From Bacilli bacterium PM5-9 (GTDB taxonomy: Bacteria; Bacillota_I; Bacilli_A; JAJDGJ01): DNA of 41,915 bases. The position numbers and the translations under genes were made by a program. Positions 35,058-41,915 of this stretch are shown in pieces. Location: the NCBI GenBank assembly GCA_029893765.1, contig JARXZD010000011.1, positions 1 to 41,915 on the forward strand, given 5' to 3'. The notes under the pieces are model-generated. The model saw only the letters and a list, made by a program, of their open reading frames with translations. It had not been told where the DNA came from and did no database searches. Every line of letters starts with the position of its first letter. The first letter of the stretch is position 1.

Positions 35058-35825
35058 ATGAAGAAAGATGTAATTCAAATTAGAATAGCTGATATAACAA
35101 CTAATCCACATCAACCAAGAAAAGCTTTTGATGAGGCAAATATTAGTGAATTAGCAGAATCGATTAAGACAAATGGATTAATTCAACCAATTGTTGTAAG
35201 AAAAAAGAATGATCGTTATGAATTAGTTGCTGGTGAAAGAAGATTAAGGGCAATGAAGCAATTAAATTGTGAATATATTGAAGCTATCGTTAATGATTAT
35301 GATGAACAAACATCAGCAAAAGTTGCGATTATTGAAAATATTCAAAGAGAAAATTTAAGTGCAGTTGAAGAAGCAGTAGCTTATGAAAAATTAATTCATG
35401 ATCATGGATATACTCAACAAGAGTTAGCGACTTCTTTAGGGAAATCACAATCAACAATTGCGAATAAAATCAGATTACTTGGACTAAGTGAAAAAGTTAA
35501 AGAAAGTATTTTAAATAAAGAAATAACTGAAAGACATGGTAGAGCATTACTTAAAATAACAAATACAGAACACCAAGAAAAAGCATTAGATAAAATTATT
35601 AAAGATAACTTAAATGTTGATAAAACAGAAAAGTATGTTGAAAATATTACATCAACAAAAGTTAAACCAATAAGAAAAGAAATTATTTCAAAAGTTGATT
35701 ATCGATTAGAAATTAATACAATCAGACAAGCAGCTGAAATGATTAAAAAAACAGGTGCTTTAGTTGAATTAGATGTTGAAGAATTAACAAATGAAGTAAA
35801 AATAAACATTTCAATTAAAAAATAA
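35058..35825 (+). CDS. noc: Noc-like nucleoid occlusion/ParB-family protein
   Basis: This 255-aa ParB-family protein has the CTP-binding domain (TNPHQPRKAF and VAGERRLRA), a helix-turn-helix (TQQELATSLGKSQSTIANKI) and a dimerisation tail. The QSTIANKIRLLGL and KEITERHGRALLKI segments, and the position after rsmG, match Noc rather than Spo0J. Bacillus Noc starts with an amphipathic membrane-targeting helix before the ParB domain. Here the ParB domain begins at residue 5, and AGGAGG placed just before the ATG (35058) makes a longer form unlikely. Membrane tethering may be absent or provided otherwise. The DNA site is unknown. Confidence 0.85.
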   Translation: MKKDVIQIRIADITTNPHQPRKAFDEANISELAESIKTNGLIQPIVVRKKNDRYELVAGERRLRAMKQLNCEYIEAIVNDYDEQTSAKVAIIENIQRENLSAVEEAVAYEKLIHDHGYTQQELATSLGKSQSTIANKIRLLGLSEKVKESILNKEITERHGRALLKITNTEHQEKALDKIIKDNLNVDKTEKYVENITSTKVKPIRKEIISKVDYRLEINTIRQAAEMIKKTGALVELDVEELTNEVKINISIKK

Positions 35826-35859
35826 GAATAATGTTAAATAACAAATAAAGGAGACAACT

Positions 35860-36261
35860 ATGGAATTCAAAAGAATTATAACTTATGGAACGTATGATTT
35901 ATTGCATTGGGGACATATTAGAATGTTGAAAAGAGCAAAAGAATTAGGAGATTATCTTGTAGTTGCATTATCAACTGATGAATTTAATGCTTTAAAAGGT
36001 AAAAAATCATATCATTCTTATGAAGAAAGAAAAATGATGTTAGAGTCAATTAGATATGTTGATTTAGTAATACCAGAAGATACATGGGAACAAAAAGTAA
36101 AAGATGTTGAGTTATTAGATATTGACACATTTGTTATCGGAGATGATTGGACAGGAGAATTTGATTTTTTAAAGGATCATTGTGAAGTGATTTATATGTC
36201 AAGAACTGAAGGAATTTCAACAACTAAAATAAAAAAAGATTTAGAAAAAGCTAATAAATAA
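35860..36261 (+). CDS. tagD: Glycerol-3-phosphate cytidylyltransferase
   Basis: This 133-aa TagD-type nucleotidyltransferase has the HxGH motif HWGH (16-19) in YGTYDLLHWGHIRML and the C-terminal RTEGISTTKIK. It makes CDP-glycerol from glycerol-3-phosphate and CTP for polyglycerol-phosphate polymers such as wall teichoic acid. No other teichoic-acid gene is in this window, so its polymer is not known. The length matches TagD (about 130 aa) rather than ethanolamine-phosphate or riboflavin-type cytidylyltransferases. AAGGAG precedes the ATG, 34 nt after noc. Confidence 0.93.
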   Translation: MEFKRIITYGTYDLLHWGHIRMLKRAKELGDYLVVALSTDEFNALKGKKSYHSYEERKMMLESIRYVDLVIPEDTWEQKVKDVELLDIDTFVIGDDWTGEFDFLKDHCEVIYMSRTEGISTTKIKKDLEKANK

Positions 36262-36272
36262 GGAGAATAATT

Positions 36273-37127
36273 ATGAAGAAATTTTTTAAAGTATTTTTAA
36301 TTGCAGTATTAGGATTAAGTATAAGTGCGTGTTCACAAAAAGTTGAACCAATTAAAGAGTATTATGCACTAACAAGTGTTTTTTATAGTAAAACAGGTTC
36401 AGAAACAATCTATATGACTGATCAAAAAAAGTTTGATCAACGAATTAATGAATTAAATGATTTAATTAAAGCTAGTTCGCAAGTAGAGTTAGAAGAGGCA
36501 GATCAAGAAACTCAACAAAAACTTACTAAAAGTGCTAATGCGCTTGTTAAACAAATCAAAAAGACAAGAACAGTTAATTTACAATCTATTAAAAAAGAAA
36601 AAAATGGTGATTATAGTTTAGTTGATAAAAGTAATAAAGCATTGAAAAAGTATGATAATGCTGAGGATGATTTTTTTAATATCTATAATACTGTTACAAT
36701 TGAAAGAGAAAGAACTGATAGAATTATCAAAATGGATGAATACAGTGAACAAAGTATGGAAGTTAATAATGAGATAAATAGAATAATTGATTATAGACAT
36801 ACAATTACAAGTAGAACAAGTGAACCGAGCAGTAAAGAGTTAAAGAATTTAACTAAAAAAATTGCTGTCGCAAGAAAAAATGTTGATAAATTAAAAGCTA
36901 TTGAAGTTGATGAAGCTGACATGAAAGTTAAGGAAGAAAAAGAAAAAGCTATGTATGATACATTGGATCTTTTAGTTAAATCAAAGAAACACTCAAGAAG
37001 TAAAAACACATATAAAAATAATATGTATACACAAAAATTCAATGTGATGAGTGATAAGATTTATCATATAGATTTATATTATTATATTGATGTTGAGCCA
37101 TATCTTCCAAAAGAAGAAAGTAAATAG
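36273..37127 (+). CDS. Lipoprotein of unknown function
   Basis: This 284-aa protein starts with a type II signal peptide (MKKFFKVFLIAVLGLSISAC) ending in the lipobox ISAC with Cys20 as the lipidated residue. The mature part is rich in Lys, Glu and Asp, mostly helical and coiled-coil-like (for example ELKNLTKKIAVARKNVDKLK). The C-terminus has short tyrosine-rich strands. I recognise no enzyme motif. It lies 11 nt after tagD and 14 nt before the Fpg-like gene, so it is probably co-transcribed. An envelope role is all that can be inferred. Confidence 0.85.
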   Translation: MKKFFKVFLIAVLGLSISACSQKVEPIKEYYALTSVFYSKTGSETIYMTDQKKFDQRINELNDLIKASSQVELEEADQETQQKLTKSANALVKQIKKTRTVNLQSIKKEKNGDYSLVDKSNKALKKYDNAEDDFFNIYNTVTIERERTDRIIKMDEYSEQSMEVNNEINRIIDYRHTITSRTSEPSSKELKNLTKKIAVARKNVDKLKAIEVDEADMKVKEEKEKAMYDTLDLLVKSKKHSRSKNTYKNNMYTQKFNVMSDKIYHIDLYYYIDVEPYLPKEESK

Positions 37128-37141
37128 TTAAGGATGATAAT

Positions 37142-37969
37142 ATGATAGAATTACCAGAAGCTATTGTATTAGCTAAACAATTAAAAGAAAATGTTTTAAA
37201 TAAAAAAATAGTTAAAATAATCACTAAAGAATCACCACATAGATTTGCTTTCTTTAATGATGAAGTTGATTATGAAAAAGAGTTAGTGGGCAAACAATTT
37301 ATTGATGCATATAATCATGCGGGTATTGTTGAATTAAAGTTAGATGAAAGTTTTTTAACTTTAAGAGATGGTACTAATATAAGATACTATAAAGATAAAT
37401 CATTATTGCCTAAAAAACACCAACTTCTAATTGAGTTTGAAGATGAAAGCTATTTAGTTGTTTCTGTGCAAATGTATGGTGAAATTAATTTATCATTAGA
37501 GAGTAGAGAACATGAGTTTTATTATCAAATCTGTAAATTAAATAGTAATCCAAGTCATGATGATTTTACTTTTGAATATTTTAGTAATATGTTAGCTAAT
37601 TGTGATGATAAACTAAGTATCAAAGCCGCACTAGCAACTGAGCAAAGAATTCCTGGAATTGGAAATGGTGTCTTGCAAGATATATTATTTAAAGCAAGAA
37701 TTAACCCTAAAACAAAATTATCTTTAATAAATCAAGACCAAAGAAAAGAATTATATAATGTAATGATGGAATTGATTGCTAAGATGATTGAGCTAGGTGG
37801 TAGAAATACTGAAAAAGATATCTTTAATGATGCTGGTGGTTATGAAGTCATCTTATCAAGCAAAACATATAAGAATGGTTGTCCAATATGCAAAGGAGAA
37901 ATCACAAAACAAGCTTATTTAGGTGGTAGTGTATATTTTTGTGAGAATGAACAGCCATTACTAAAATAA
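37142..37969 (+). CDS. Fpg/Nei-family protein lacking the N-terminal catalytic proline
   Basis: This 275-aa protein has the Fpg/Nei architecture. It begins MIELPEAIVLAKQL and has a helix-two-turn-helix region (EQRIPGIGNGVLQDILFKARINP) and a C-terminal beta-hairpin zinc finger. Active enzymes start M-P-E-L-P-E, with Pro as the Schiff-base nucleophile. Here the residue is Ile2, while Glu3 is kept. The finger has Cys247, Cys250 and Cys267, but Glu270 replaces the fourth cysteine. It may bind DNA without glycosylase activity or use another nucleophile. I recall similar MIE-L/I-PE proteins annotated as endonuclease VIII in Bacillota, so the substitution may define a subfamily. Confidence 0.8.
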   Translation: MIELPEAIVLAKQLKENVLNKKIVKIITKESPHRFAFFNDEVDYEKELVGKQFIDAYNHAGIVELKLDESFLTLRDGTNIRYYKDKSLLPKKHQLLIEFEDESYLVVSVQMYGEINLSLESREHEFYYQICKLNSNPSHDDFTFEYFSNMLANCDDKLSIKAALATEQRIPGIGNGVLQDILFKARINPKTKLSLINQDQRKELYNVMMELIAKMIELGGRNTEKDIFNDAGGYEVILSSKTYKNGCPICKGEITKQAYLGGSVYFCENEQPLLK

Positions 37970-37981
37970 ATGATTTTAGTG

Positions 37982-38014
37982 AAAAAACTTATAATGTCCA
38001 TATGTGATTTTTTT
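37982..38014 (+). terminator. Imperfect intrinsic terminator after the Fpg-like gene
   Basis: AAAAAACTTATA (37982-37993) can pair, with mismatches, to TATGTGATTTTTT (38001-38013) and ends in a T-run. The stem is weak. A separate CTAAAAT/ATTTTAG dyad (37961-37979) overlaps the stop codon. Confidence 0.35.
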
Positions 38015-38077
38015 AACAATTTCGAATAATGTCTTTAAATAGGCATTGAAGTTAAAAAAATTACTTTTTTTCTTTTA

Positions 38078-38106
38078 TTGTTATAAATATTTAATTGTGT
38101 TATAAT
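38078..38106 (+). promoter_or_regulatory. Promoter of the cold-shock gene
   Basis: TTGTTA (38078-38083), a 17-nt spacer and TATAAT (38101-38106). The predicted leader is long, about 110 nt before the CDS, as in many cold-shock mRNAs. Confidence 0.7.
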
Positions 38107-38225
38107 ACATTTAAGAAATGTCGATATTGCATGATGTTATGACAAGAATAATTGCGTATTAGGAAAAGAATAATGTATGGGAATAAAGCCGTTTCTAAAT
38201 AATAATGAAAGGAAACACTACATTT

Positions 38226-38423
38226 ATGAACGGAAAAGTTTTATGGTTTAATGCTGTAAAAGGTTATGGTTTCATTGAAGCTGAAGATGGACAAAAAGTA
38301 TTTGCTCACTTTAGCCAAATCAATTCAGATGGTTACAAAACATTAGAAGAAAATGAAGAAGTAACATTTGACATTGTTGAAACTGACAAAGGATTACAAG
38401 CAAACAACATTACAAAAAAATAG
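38226..38423 (+). CDS. csp: Cold-shock protein, CspA/CspB family
   Basis: This 65-aa single cold-shock domain has RNP1 (KGYGFIE) and an RNP2-like VFAHF. It binds single-stranded RNA and DNA as an RNA chaperone. The start at 38226 (MNGKVLWF) matches the family N-terminus. An ATG at 38205 would add seven residues but overlaps the AAAGGA that could serve as ribosome-binding site (about 13 nt from 38226). It is monocistronic between a promoter with a long leader and a strong terminator. Confidence 0.93.
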   Translation: MNGKVLWFNAVKGYGFIEAEDGQKVFAHFSQINSDGYKTLEENEEVTFDIVETDKGLQANNITKK

Positions 38424-38442
38424 GTTTATACCTATTTTTTTT
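38414..38442 (+). terminator. Intrinsic terminator of the cold-shock gene
   Basis: The 12-bp stem 38414-38425/38430-38441 (AAAAAAATAGGT with ACCTATTTTTTT) has a 4-nt loop and overlaps the stop codon. Confidence 0.88.
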
Positions 38443-38588
38443 CTGCACACATAACTTCAATATTGATGAAAATTTAAAAGCTAAATGTATAATTGATAGA
38501 ATATTTAAAAAGCTATTTTAAAAATTTATAGATAGTCTAAGTTGTGTAAAAAAGCACATAATATATGCTCTGTTACTACTAAAAATCA

Positions 38589-38616
38589 TTGATTTTATAA
38601 ATTATAAGAGTATAAT
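38589..38616 (+). promoter_or_regulatory. Promoter of the ywlC-rpiB-upp-atp operon
   Basis: TTGATT (38589-38594), a 16-nt spacer and TATAAT (38611-38616), 37 nt before the first start codon. No further terminator is seen up to the window end, so it may also drive the ATP synthase genes. Confidence 0.65.
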
Positions 38617-38653
38617 TATAATCAAGAGAATTAAGTTGTATAGGGGAGCTTAT

Positions 38654-39259
38654 ATGAGAACTGAAATTTTAAAGTTTAAAGATATTGTGAAAATAAAAGA
38701 AATAATAAAAAATGATGGAGTCGTGGCTTTTCCAACAGAAACAGTGTATGGACTAGGCGTTAGATATGACTCTTTTTTAGCATACACGAAAATTTTCGAT
38801 GCAAAAAATAGACCAGAGAATAAAACACTAACATTAATGTTATATGATAAAGAAGATATAAAAAAATATGCAGTTACATCAACCAAAATAGAAAAAGTCA
38901 TTGATTTTTTTATGCCAGGTGAAATAACAATAGTTTTGCCAATTAAAGATGATATTTCAATCTACGGTGCAAAGGATACTATTGGAATTAGGATTCCAAA
39001 TAATAAAGAAACATTAGATTTTTTAAAGGGAGTAGAAATTCCAATGTTTGTTACATCAGCAAATATTTCAGGAAGAGATGCTGCAACAATAACTAATGAA
39101 GTTATTGAGCAATTAGGCAATAGAATTGAAGTAATTGTTGAAGGAGAAGCTAAAAATAAAAAAGCAAGTACGGTCTTTAGTATTATTAATGATAAAATAA
39201 CAATTTTACGTGAAGGGCCGATAACTAAGGAAGAGATAGAAGAGGTGTATAATTCATGA
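38654..39259 (+). CDS. tsaC: Threonylcarbamoyl-AMP synthase (YrdC/Sua5 family)
   Basis: This 201-aa YrdC-domain protein has the N-terminal signature GVVAFPTETVYGLGVRYD, KNRPENKTLTLM, and the SANISGRDAATI segment. It makes threonylcarbamoyl-AMP for the t6A37 modification of ANN-decoding tRNAs. It has only the YrdC domain and lacks the extra C-terminal Sua5 domain of Bacillus YwlC. The ATG at 38654 has AGGGGAG upstream and is preferred over a TTG at 38636. It overlaps rpiB by 4 nt. The ywlC-rpiB-upp-atp order is similar to Bacillus. Confidence 0.92.
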   Translation: MRTEILKFKDIVKIKEIIKNDGVVAFPTETVYGLGVRYDSFLAYTKIFDAKNRPENKTLTLMLYDKEDIKKYAVTSTKIEKVIDFFMPGEITIVLPIKDDISIYGAKDTIGIRIPNNKETLDFLKGVEIPMFVTSANISGRDAATITNEVIEQLGNRIEVIVEGEAKNKKASTVFSIINDKITILREGPITKEEIEEVYNS

Positions 39260-39699
39260 AAAAAATAGTAATTGGTAGTGATCATGGTGGTTTTGAATAT
39301 AAAGAAATTATAAAAAATCATTTATTAGGATTAGATTATGAGGTTTTAGATGTTGGGGCATATGATAAATCAAGTATTGATTATCCTGACATAGCTAAAA
39401 ACGTTAGTGAGATAGTAGTTAAAGAAAAAATTAAAGGAATTCTTATTTGTGGAACAGGTATTGGTATTAGTATTGCTGCAAATAAGTGTCATGGAATAAG
39501 AGCTGCACTATGTAATGATGAATATAGTGCAAGAATGTCACGTGAGCATAATAATAGTAACATTTTAGCTTTAGGGCAACGTGTTATTGGAGAAGGATTA
39601 ATGCTAAATATTGTAAACGCTTGGCTGTACGCTGATTTTGAAGGTGGACGCCATGAAAATAGAGTAAACAAAATAACAAAAATCGAGGAGGAAAGATAG
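39256..39699 (+). CDS. rpiB: Ribose-5-phosphate isomerase B
   Basis: This 147-aa RpiB has IGSDHGGFEYK (Asp9 and His10), the catalytic Cys65 in LICGTGIGISIAANK, and a C-terminal REHNNSNILALGQRV. It interconverts ribose-5-phosphate and ribulose-5-phosphate. A LacAB/RpiB homologue acting on another sugar phosphate is possible, but the position before upp supports nucleotide-precursor supply. It is coupled to tsaC by ATGA, and upp starts directly after its stop codon. Confidence 0.95.
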   Translation: MKKIVIGSDHGGFEYKEIIKNHLLGLDYEVLDVGAYDKSSIDYPDIAKNVSEIVVKEKIKGILICGTGIGISIAANKCHGIRAALCNDEYSARMSREHNNSNILALGQRVIGEGLMLNIVNAWLYADFEGGRHENRVNKITKIEEER

Positions 39700-40323
39700 A
39701 TGGGATACAAAGTTTTAAATCATCCATTAATTGCTCATAAGTTAACTATTATGAGAAGAAAGGACACTTCAACCAAGGATTTCAGACAAAATCTTGATGA
39801 GATCGCAGGATTAATGGCGTATGAAATCACTAGAGATGTTGAAACTAAGGAAGTTGAGGTTGAAACACCTTTAGTTAAGACAACACAAAAAAAATTAGCT
39901 GAGGATATTATACTTGTTCCAATTTTAAGAGCAGGATTGGGTATGGTAGATGGAATTAGATCATTAATTCCAACAGCAAAAATTGGACATATTGGTGTTT
40001 ATCGTGATGAAGAAACATTTGAAGCAAAGGAGTATTTTAATAAATTACCTGAAAGTATTGAAGATGCTTATGTAATGGTTCTTGATCCAATGTTAGCAAC
40101 TGGTGTTAGTGCAAGCGCAGCGTTAACAATGATTAAACAAGCAGGTGCTAAAAAAATTAAATTAGTTTGCTTAGTAGGTGTTATGGAAGGAATTAATGCT
40201 GTAAGTAAAGAACATCCAGATGTAGAAATAGTTTTAGCTGCATTAGATGAAGGTTTAAATGAAAAAAATTATATTATGCCTGGTTTAGGTGATGCTGGAG
40301 ATCGTTTGTTTGGAACAAAATAA
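39700..40323 (+). CDS. upp: Uracil phosphoribosyltransferase
   Basis: This 207-aa Upp begins [19 protein letters not shown]. It has the PRPP-binding loop [13 protein letters not shown] and the uracil-binding C-terminal segment [17 protein letters not shown]. It salvages uracil to UMP. The ATG follows the rpiB stop codon without a gap, with GGAGGAAAG as ribosome-binding site. The upp-atp order is the Bacillus arrangement. The start of atpZ lies inside its last codons. Confidence 0.97.
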   Translation: MGYKVLNHPLIAHKLTIMRRKDTSTKDFRQNLDEIAGLMAYEITRDVETKEVEVETPLVKTTQKKLAEDIILVPILRAGLGMVDGIRSLIPTAKIGHIGVYRDEETFEAKEYFNKLPESIEDAYVMVLDPMLATGVSASAALTMIKQAGAKKIKLVCLVGVMEGINAVSKEHPDVEIVLAALDEGLNEKNYIMPGLGDAGDRLFGTK

Positions 40324-40528
40324 AAAAAACAAAACAGCATTAAGACAAACAATTAGCTCACTTACTTCAATAAGTGGTTATATGATTGGCTCAATATTAA
40401 TTGGAATGTATTTAGATAACAAGTTTTTTAATAATAATGGACTTGCAGTTATAGTTGCTCTTATTATTGGAATATTGTTAGTCGTAATAAATGTGATTAA
40501 GTTGGTGATATTAAGTCGTGATAATTGA
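40310..40528 (+). CDS. atpZ: AtpZ-like small membrane protein of the ATP synthase operon
   Basis: This small protein of about 72 aa has two transmembrane helices ([16 protein letters not shown] and [16 protein letters not shown]) and the family-typical YLDNKFF after the first. It matches the AtpZ/AtpQ type of small proteins that precede atpI in F-ATPase operons and are linked to Mg2+/Ca2+ transport or assembly. Its start lies within upp. I favour the TTG at 40310, which has TGGAG 9 nt upstream. GTG/ATG at 40289/40292 would give up to 79 aa. It overlaps atpI by 11 nt. Confidence 0.75.
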   Translation: MEQNKKNKTALRQTISSLTSISGYMIGSILIGMYLDNKFFNNNGLAVIVALIIGILLVVINVIKLVILSRDN

Positions 40529-40880
40529 TGAAATAAAAAAAATGGGAGTATTAATTGGAATTGTTTGCTCTGTTTTAGTTGGACTAATTTTTATGAGAGT
40601 AGATTTAATTGCATGCTATATTGTTGGCTGGCTAGTTAGTTATATTAGCTTTTGGTTAAATCAATCTTTTTTAGATATTAGTGGAACTAAAAAAGGAGTG
40701 AGAAATAATTTAATTAATTATCTTATAAGAATGTTTCTTTATATGTTGTGTTTATCATTAACATATAAGTTCTTTGGTATAGAAGCTATGTTAATTGCCT
40801 TTGCAGGTTGTTTAACAATTAGATTGTCTATTTTAATTATCGGAATAAAGGGGGGTATGATTAATGGAAATAATAAATAA
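40518..40880 (+). CDS. atpI: ATP synthase subunit I (assembly factor)
   Basis: This 120-aa hydrophobic protein has about four transmembrane helices, a GTG start, and the position of AtpI directly before the a-subunit gene. AtpI helps assemble the c-ring, which has been shown notably for Na+ ATP synthases. Sequence conservation in this family is low, so the assignment depends on topology and context. It overlaps both neighbours (11 nt with atpZ, 17 nt with atpB). Confidence 0.8.
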   Translation: MIIDEIKKMGVLIGIVCSVLVGLIFMRVDLIACYIVGWLVSYISFWLNQSFLDISGTKKGVRNNLINYLIRMFLYMLCLSLTYKFFGIEAMLIAFAGCLTIRLSILIIGIKGGMINGNNK

Positions 40881-41622
40881 ATATGTTGAAGCTCAATCTG
40901 AACAAACATGGGTATTTATGGGAATTGCATTTGCTCTTAGTATTTTGTTTGTTATTGGTGGAAAATATATTGATAAGCAAGATCCAATGAAAAAGCCATC
41001 TAAGTTTATGATTATTGTTGATGTGTTTTATGGATTTATCTTTAATTTGTATAATTCAATATTTAAAGGTCACTGTAAATCAATTTTGCCATATTCAGCA
41101 ATGCTAATTATTCTTTTATTTACAATGAACTGGATTGGTTTATTTTTACCAGTTGCAGCACCGGCAACAGATTACAATGTGCCACTATCATTAGTAATAA
41201 TAAGCTTTGGATTTAGATATGCTTTAGAGTTTAAACATATGGGTATTGGTGCTCATATAAAATCTTATTTTGATCCAATTCCAGTAATGTTTCCACTAAA
41301 CTTAATGGATATTGTTGCAAAACCATTAAGTATGTCAATGCGTTTGTTTGGTAATATTTTGTCTGGATCATTAATATTAAGTGTTTATTATAGTGCAATG
41401 GATTCAGTTCAAAATTCATTATTAGGATTTATTCCTATGAATGCTGATGGAACACCAATTATAAGCCTTTTAGGAGGAATTGTTGGACCACCATTACATT
41501 TCTACTTTGATATGTTCTCAGGAACAATTCAAGCTTTTGTCTTTACTTTATTAACATTGATTTTCTCAAGTCTTGCATTAGACCTTGATGAAATGGATGA
41601 AAAAGCTGAGAAGGGAGTTTAG
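40864..41622 (+). CDS. atpB: F-type ATP synthase subunit a
   Basis: This 252-aa a subunit has the essential stator arginine Arg160 in KPLSMSMRLFGNILSG, the conserved PLNLMDIVAKP before it, and FSGTIQAFVFTLLTLIF in the last helix. It forms the two ion half-channels next to the c-ring. It overlaps atpI by 17 nt and has AAGGGGGG upstream of the ATG. The next gene, atpE, begins 3 nt after its stop codon. Confidence 0.96.
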   Translation: MEIINKYVEAQSEQTWVFMGIAFALSILFVIGGKYIDKQDPMKKPSKFMIIVDVFYGFIFNLYNSIFKGHCKSILPYSAMLIILLFTMNWIGLFLPVAAPATDYNVPLSLVIISFGFRYALEFKHMGIGAHIKSYFDPIPVMFPLNLMDIVAKPLSMSMRLFGNILSGSLILSVYYSAMDSVQNSLLGFIPMNADGTPIISLLGGIVGPPLHFYFDMFSGTIQAFVFTLLTLIFSSLALDLDEMDEKAEKGV

Positions 41623-41625
41623 AAT

Positions 41626-41865
41626 ATGGAAAACATAACAGATGGATTAATTGCAATCGGAGCAGGATTAGCAGTAATGACAGGAATAGGAACAGGAGCA
41701 GGACAAGGTGTAGGAGCTGGAGGAGCAGCACAAGCCGTTGGACGAAATCCTGAAGCAGAAGGAAAAATCAGAACAATGTTGATAATAGGACAAGCAGTAG
41801 CAGAATCAAGTGCATTGTATGGACTATTAATCGCATTAATCTTAATTTTCACAAAAATGAGTTAG
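41626..41865 (+). CDS. atpE: F-type ATP synthase subunit c, Na+-type, copy 1
   Basis: This 79-aa two-helix c subunit has the carboxylate Glu60 in the second helix. Gln27 (GAGQGVG), Val58, Glu60, Ser61, Ser62 and Tyr65 (GQAVAESSALY) line up with Gln32, Ile63, Glu65, Ser66, Thr67 and Tyr70 of the Ilyobacter tartaricus Na+ c-ring. The Na+ ligand set is therefore present, with Ser62 in place of the water-holding Thr. The polar loop is GRNPEAEGK. A second copy starts 13 nt after this stop codon, so the ring may be encoded by tandem genes. Confidence 0.95.
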   Translation: MENITDGLIAIGAGLAVMTGIGTGAGQGVGAGGAAQAVGRNPEAEGKIRTMLIIGQAVAESSALYGLLIALILIFTKMS

Positions 41866-41878
41866 GAGATCAATTAAT

Positions 41879-41915
41879 ATGGAAAACATAACAGATGGAT
41901 TAATTGCAATCGGAG
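41879..41915 (+). CDS. atpE: F-type ATP synthase subunit c, copy 2 (partial, cut by window end)
   Basis: This is the start of a second c-subunit gene, truncated by the window. It encodes MENITDGLIAIG, identical to copy 1. Positions 41876-41915 equal 41623-41662 in all 40 nt, silent sites included. It has its own ribosome-binding site (TAGGAG, 41863-41868), which supports a real tandem gene. Whether the remainder is identical or divergent cannot be seen. Confidence 0.85.
   Translation, partial: MENITDGLIAIG

Noticed and set aside
38545-38575. Minus-strand terminator-like hairpin (AGCATATATTATGTGCT followed by T-run on the minus strand)
   Set aside because: No minus-strand gene ends there. 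The region is a non-coding spacer between two + strand genes.
41876-41915. Repeat at the window end as a circularisation or assembly artefact
   Set aside because: It does not match the window start. It begins just after a normal 13-nt intergenic gap with a proper ribosome-binding site, so a tandem gene is more likely, although long reads are needed to settle it.

Overview
The window is AT-rich DNA using the standard genetic code (TGA is used as a stop), almost entirely coding and nearly all on the + strand. Gene content (Soj/Spo0J and Noc-type ParB proteins, the tmk-holB-ricT-trmN6-rsmI cluster, mnmG-rsmG-noc, TagD, upp followed by the F-type ATPase operon) points to a low-GC Bacillota. The metabolism is that of a strict anaerobe that ferments lysine to acetate, butyrate and ammonia. 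I see no tRNA, rRNA, CRISPR array, insertion sequence or phage gene. The species cannot be named from the sequence alone.

Region 1 (159-16587) is a complete lysine fermentation locus. A divergent LysR regulator faces a first block: an (R)-specific enoyl-CoA hydratase (MaoC/PhaJ type), butyryl-CoA dehydrogenase, and EtfB and EtfA. Between etfA and kal lies a full lysine riboswitch with its own extended -10 promoter and an intrinsic terminator. The 3' strand of aptamer helix P1 is itself part of the terminator's 5' arm, so lysine binding should prevent termination. This is an ON switch in front of catabolic genes. Behind it come kal, kce, atoD, atoA, kdd, kamA, kamB, kamC, kamD, kamE, thiolase and an acetoacetyl-CoA-reductase-like SDR. 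Together they encode: lysine -> beta-lysine -> 3,5-diaminohexanoate -> 3-keto-5-aminohexanoate -> 3-aminobutyryl-CoA + acetoacetate; crotonyl-CoA -> butyryl-CoA; CoA transfer; and thiolysis to acetyl-CoA. Thiolase, SDR and MaoC could also run acetyl-CoA to crotonyl-CoA through the (R)-3-hydroxybutyryl isomer.

Region 2 (16588-24712) holds a secreted LRR/Ig-like protein, parA-parB, an APC-family amino-acid permease, tgt, and a membrane protein whose soluble half resembles a HAD phosphatase with both catalytic aspartates replaced.

Region 3 (24743-32337) is the conserved tmk-holB-ricT-trmN6-rsmI cluster, two acyltransferase-fold proteins (DUF2156 and GNAT) and an AGCS sodium:amino-acid symporter.

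Region 4 (32482-38014) is mnmG-rsmG-noc, tagD, a lipoprotein and an aberrant Fpg/Nei-like protein. The Noc lacks the N-terminal membrane-targeting segment of its Bacillus counterpart, and the Fpg-like protein lacks the N-terminal catalytic proline and one zinc cysteine.

Region 5 (38078-41915) is a cold-shock gene, then tsaC(ywlC)-rpiB-upp-atpZ-atpI-atpB-atpE and the start of a second atpE. The first 40 nt of that second copy (from 3 nt before the ATG to the window edge) match the first exactly. The c subunit carries a Na+-binding signature (Gln27, Glu60, Ser61, Tyr65). This suits an energy scheme in which lysine fermentation (Bcd/Etf, and probably an Rnf complex not in this window) charges a sodium gradient used by a Na+ ATP synthase.
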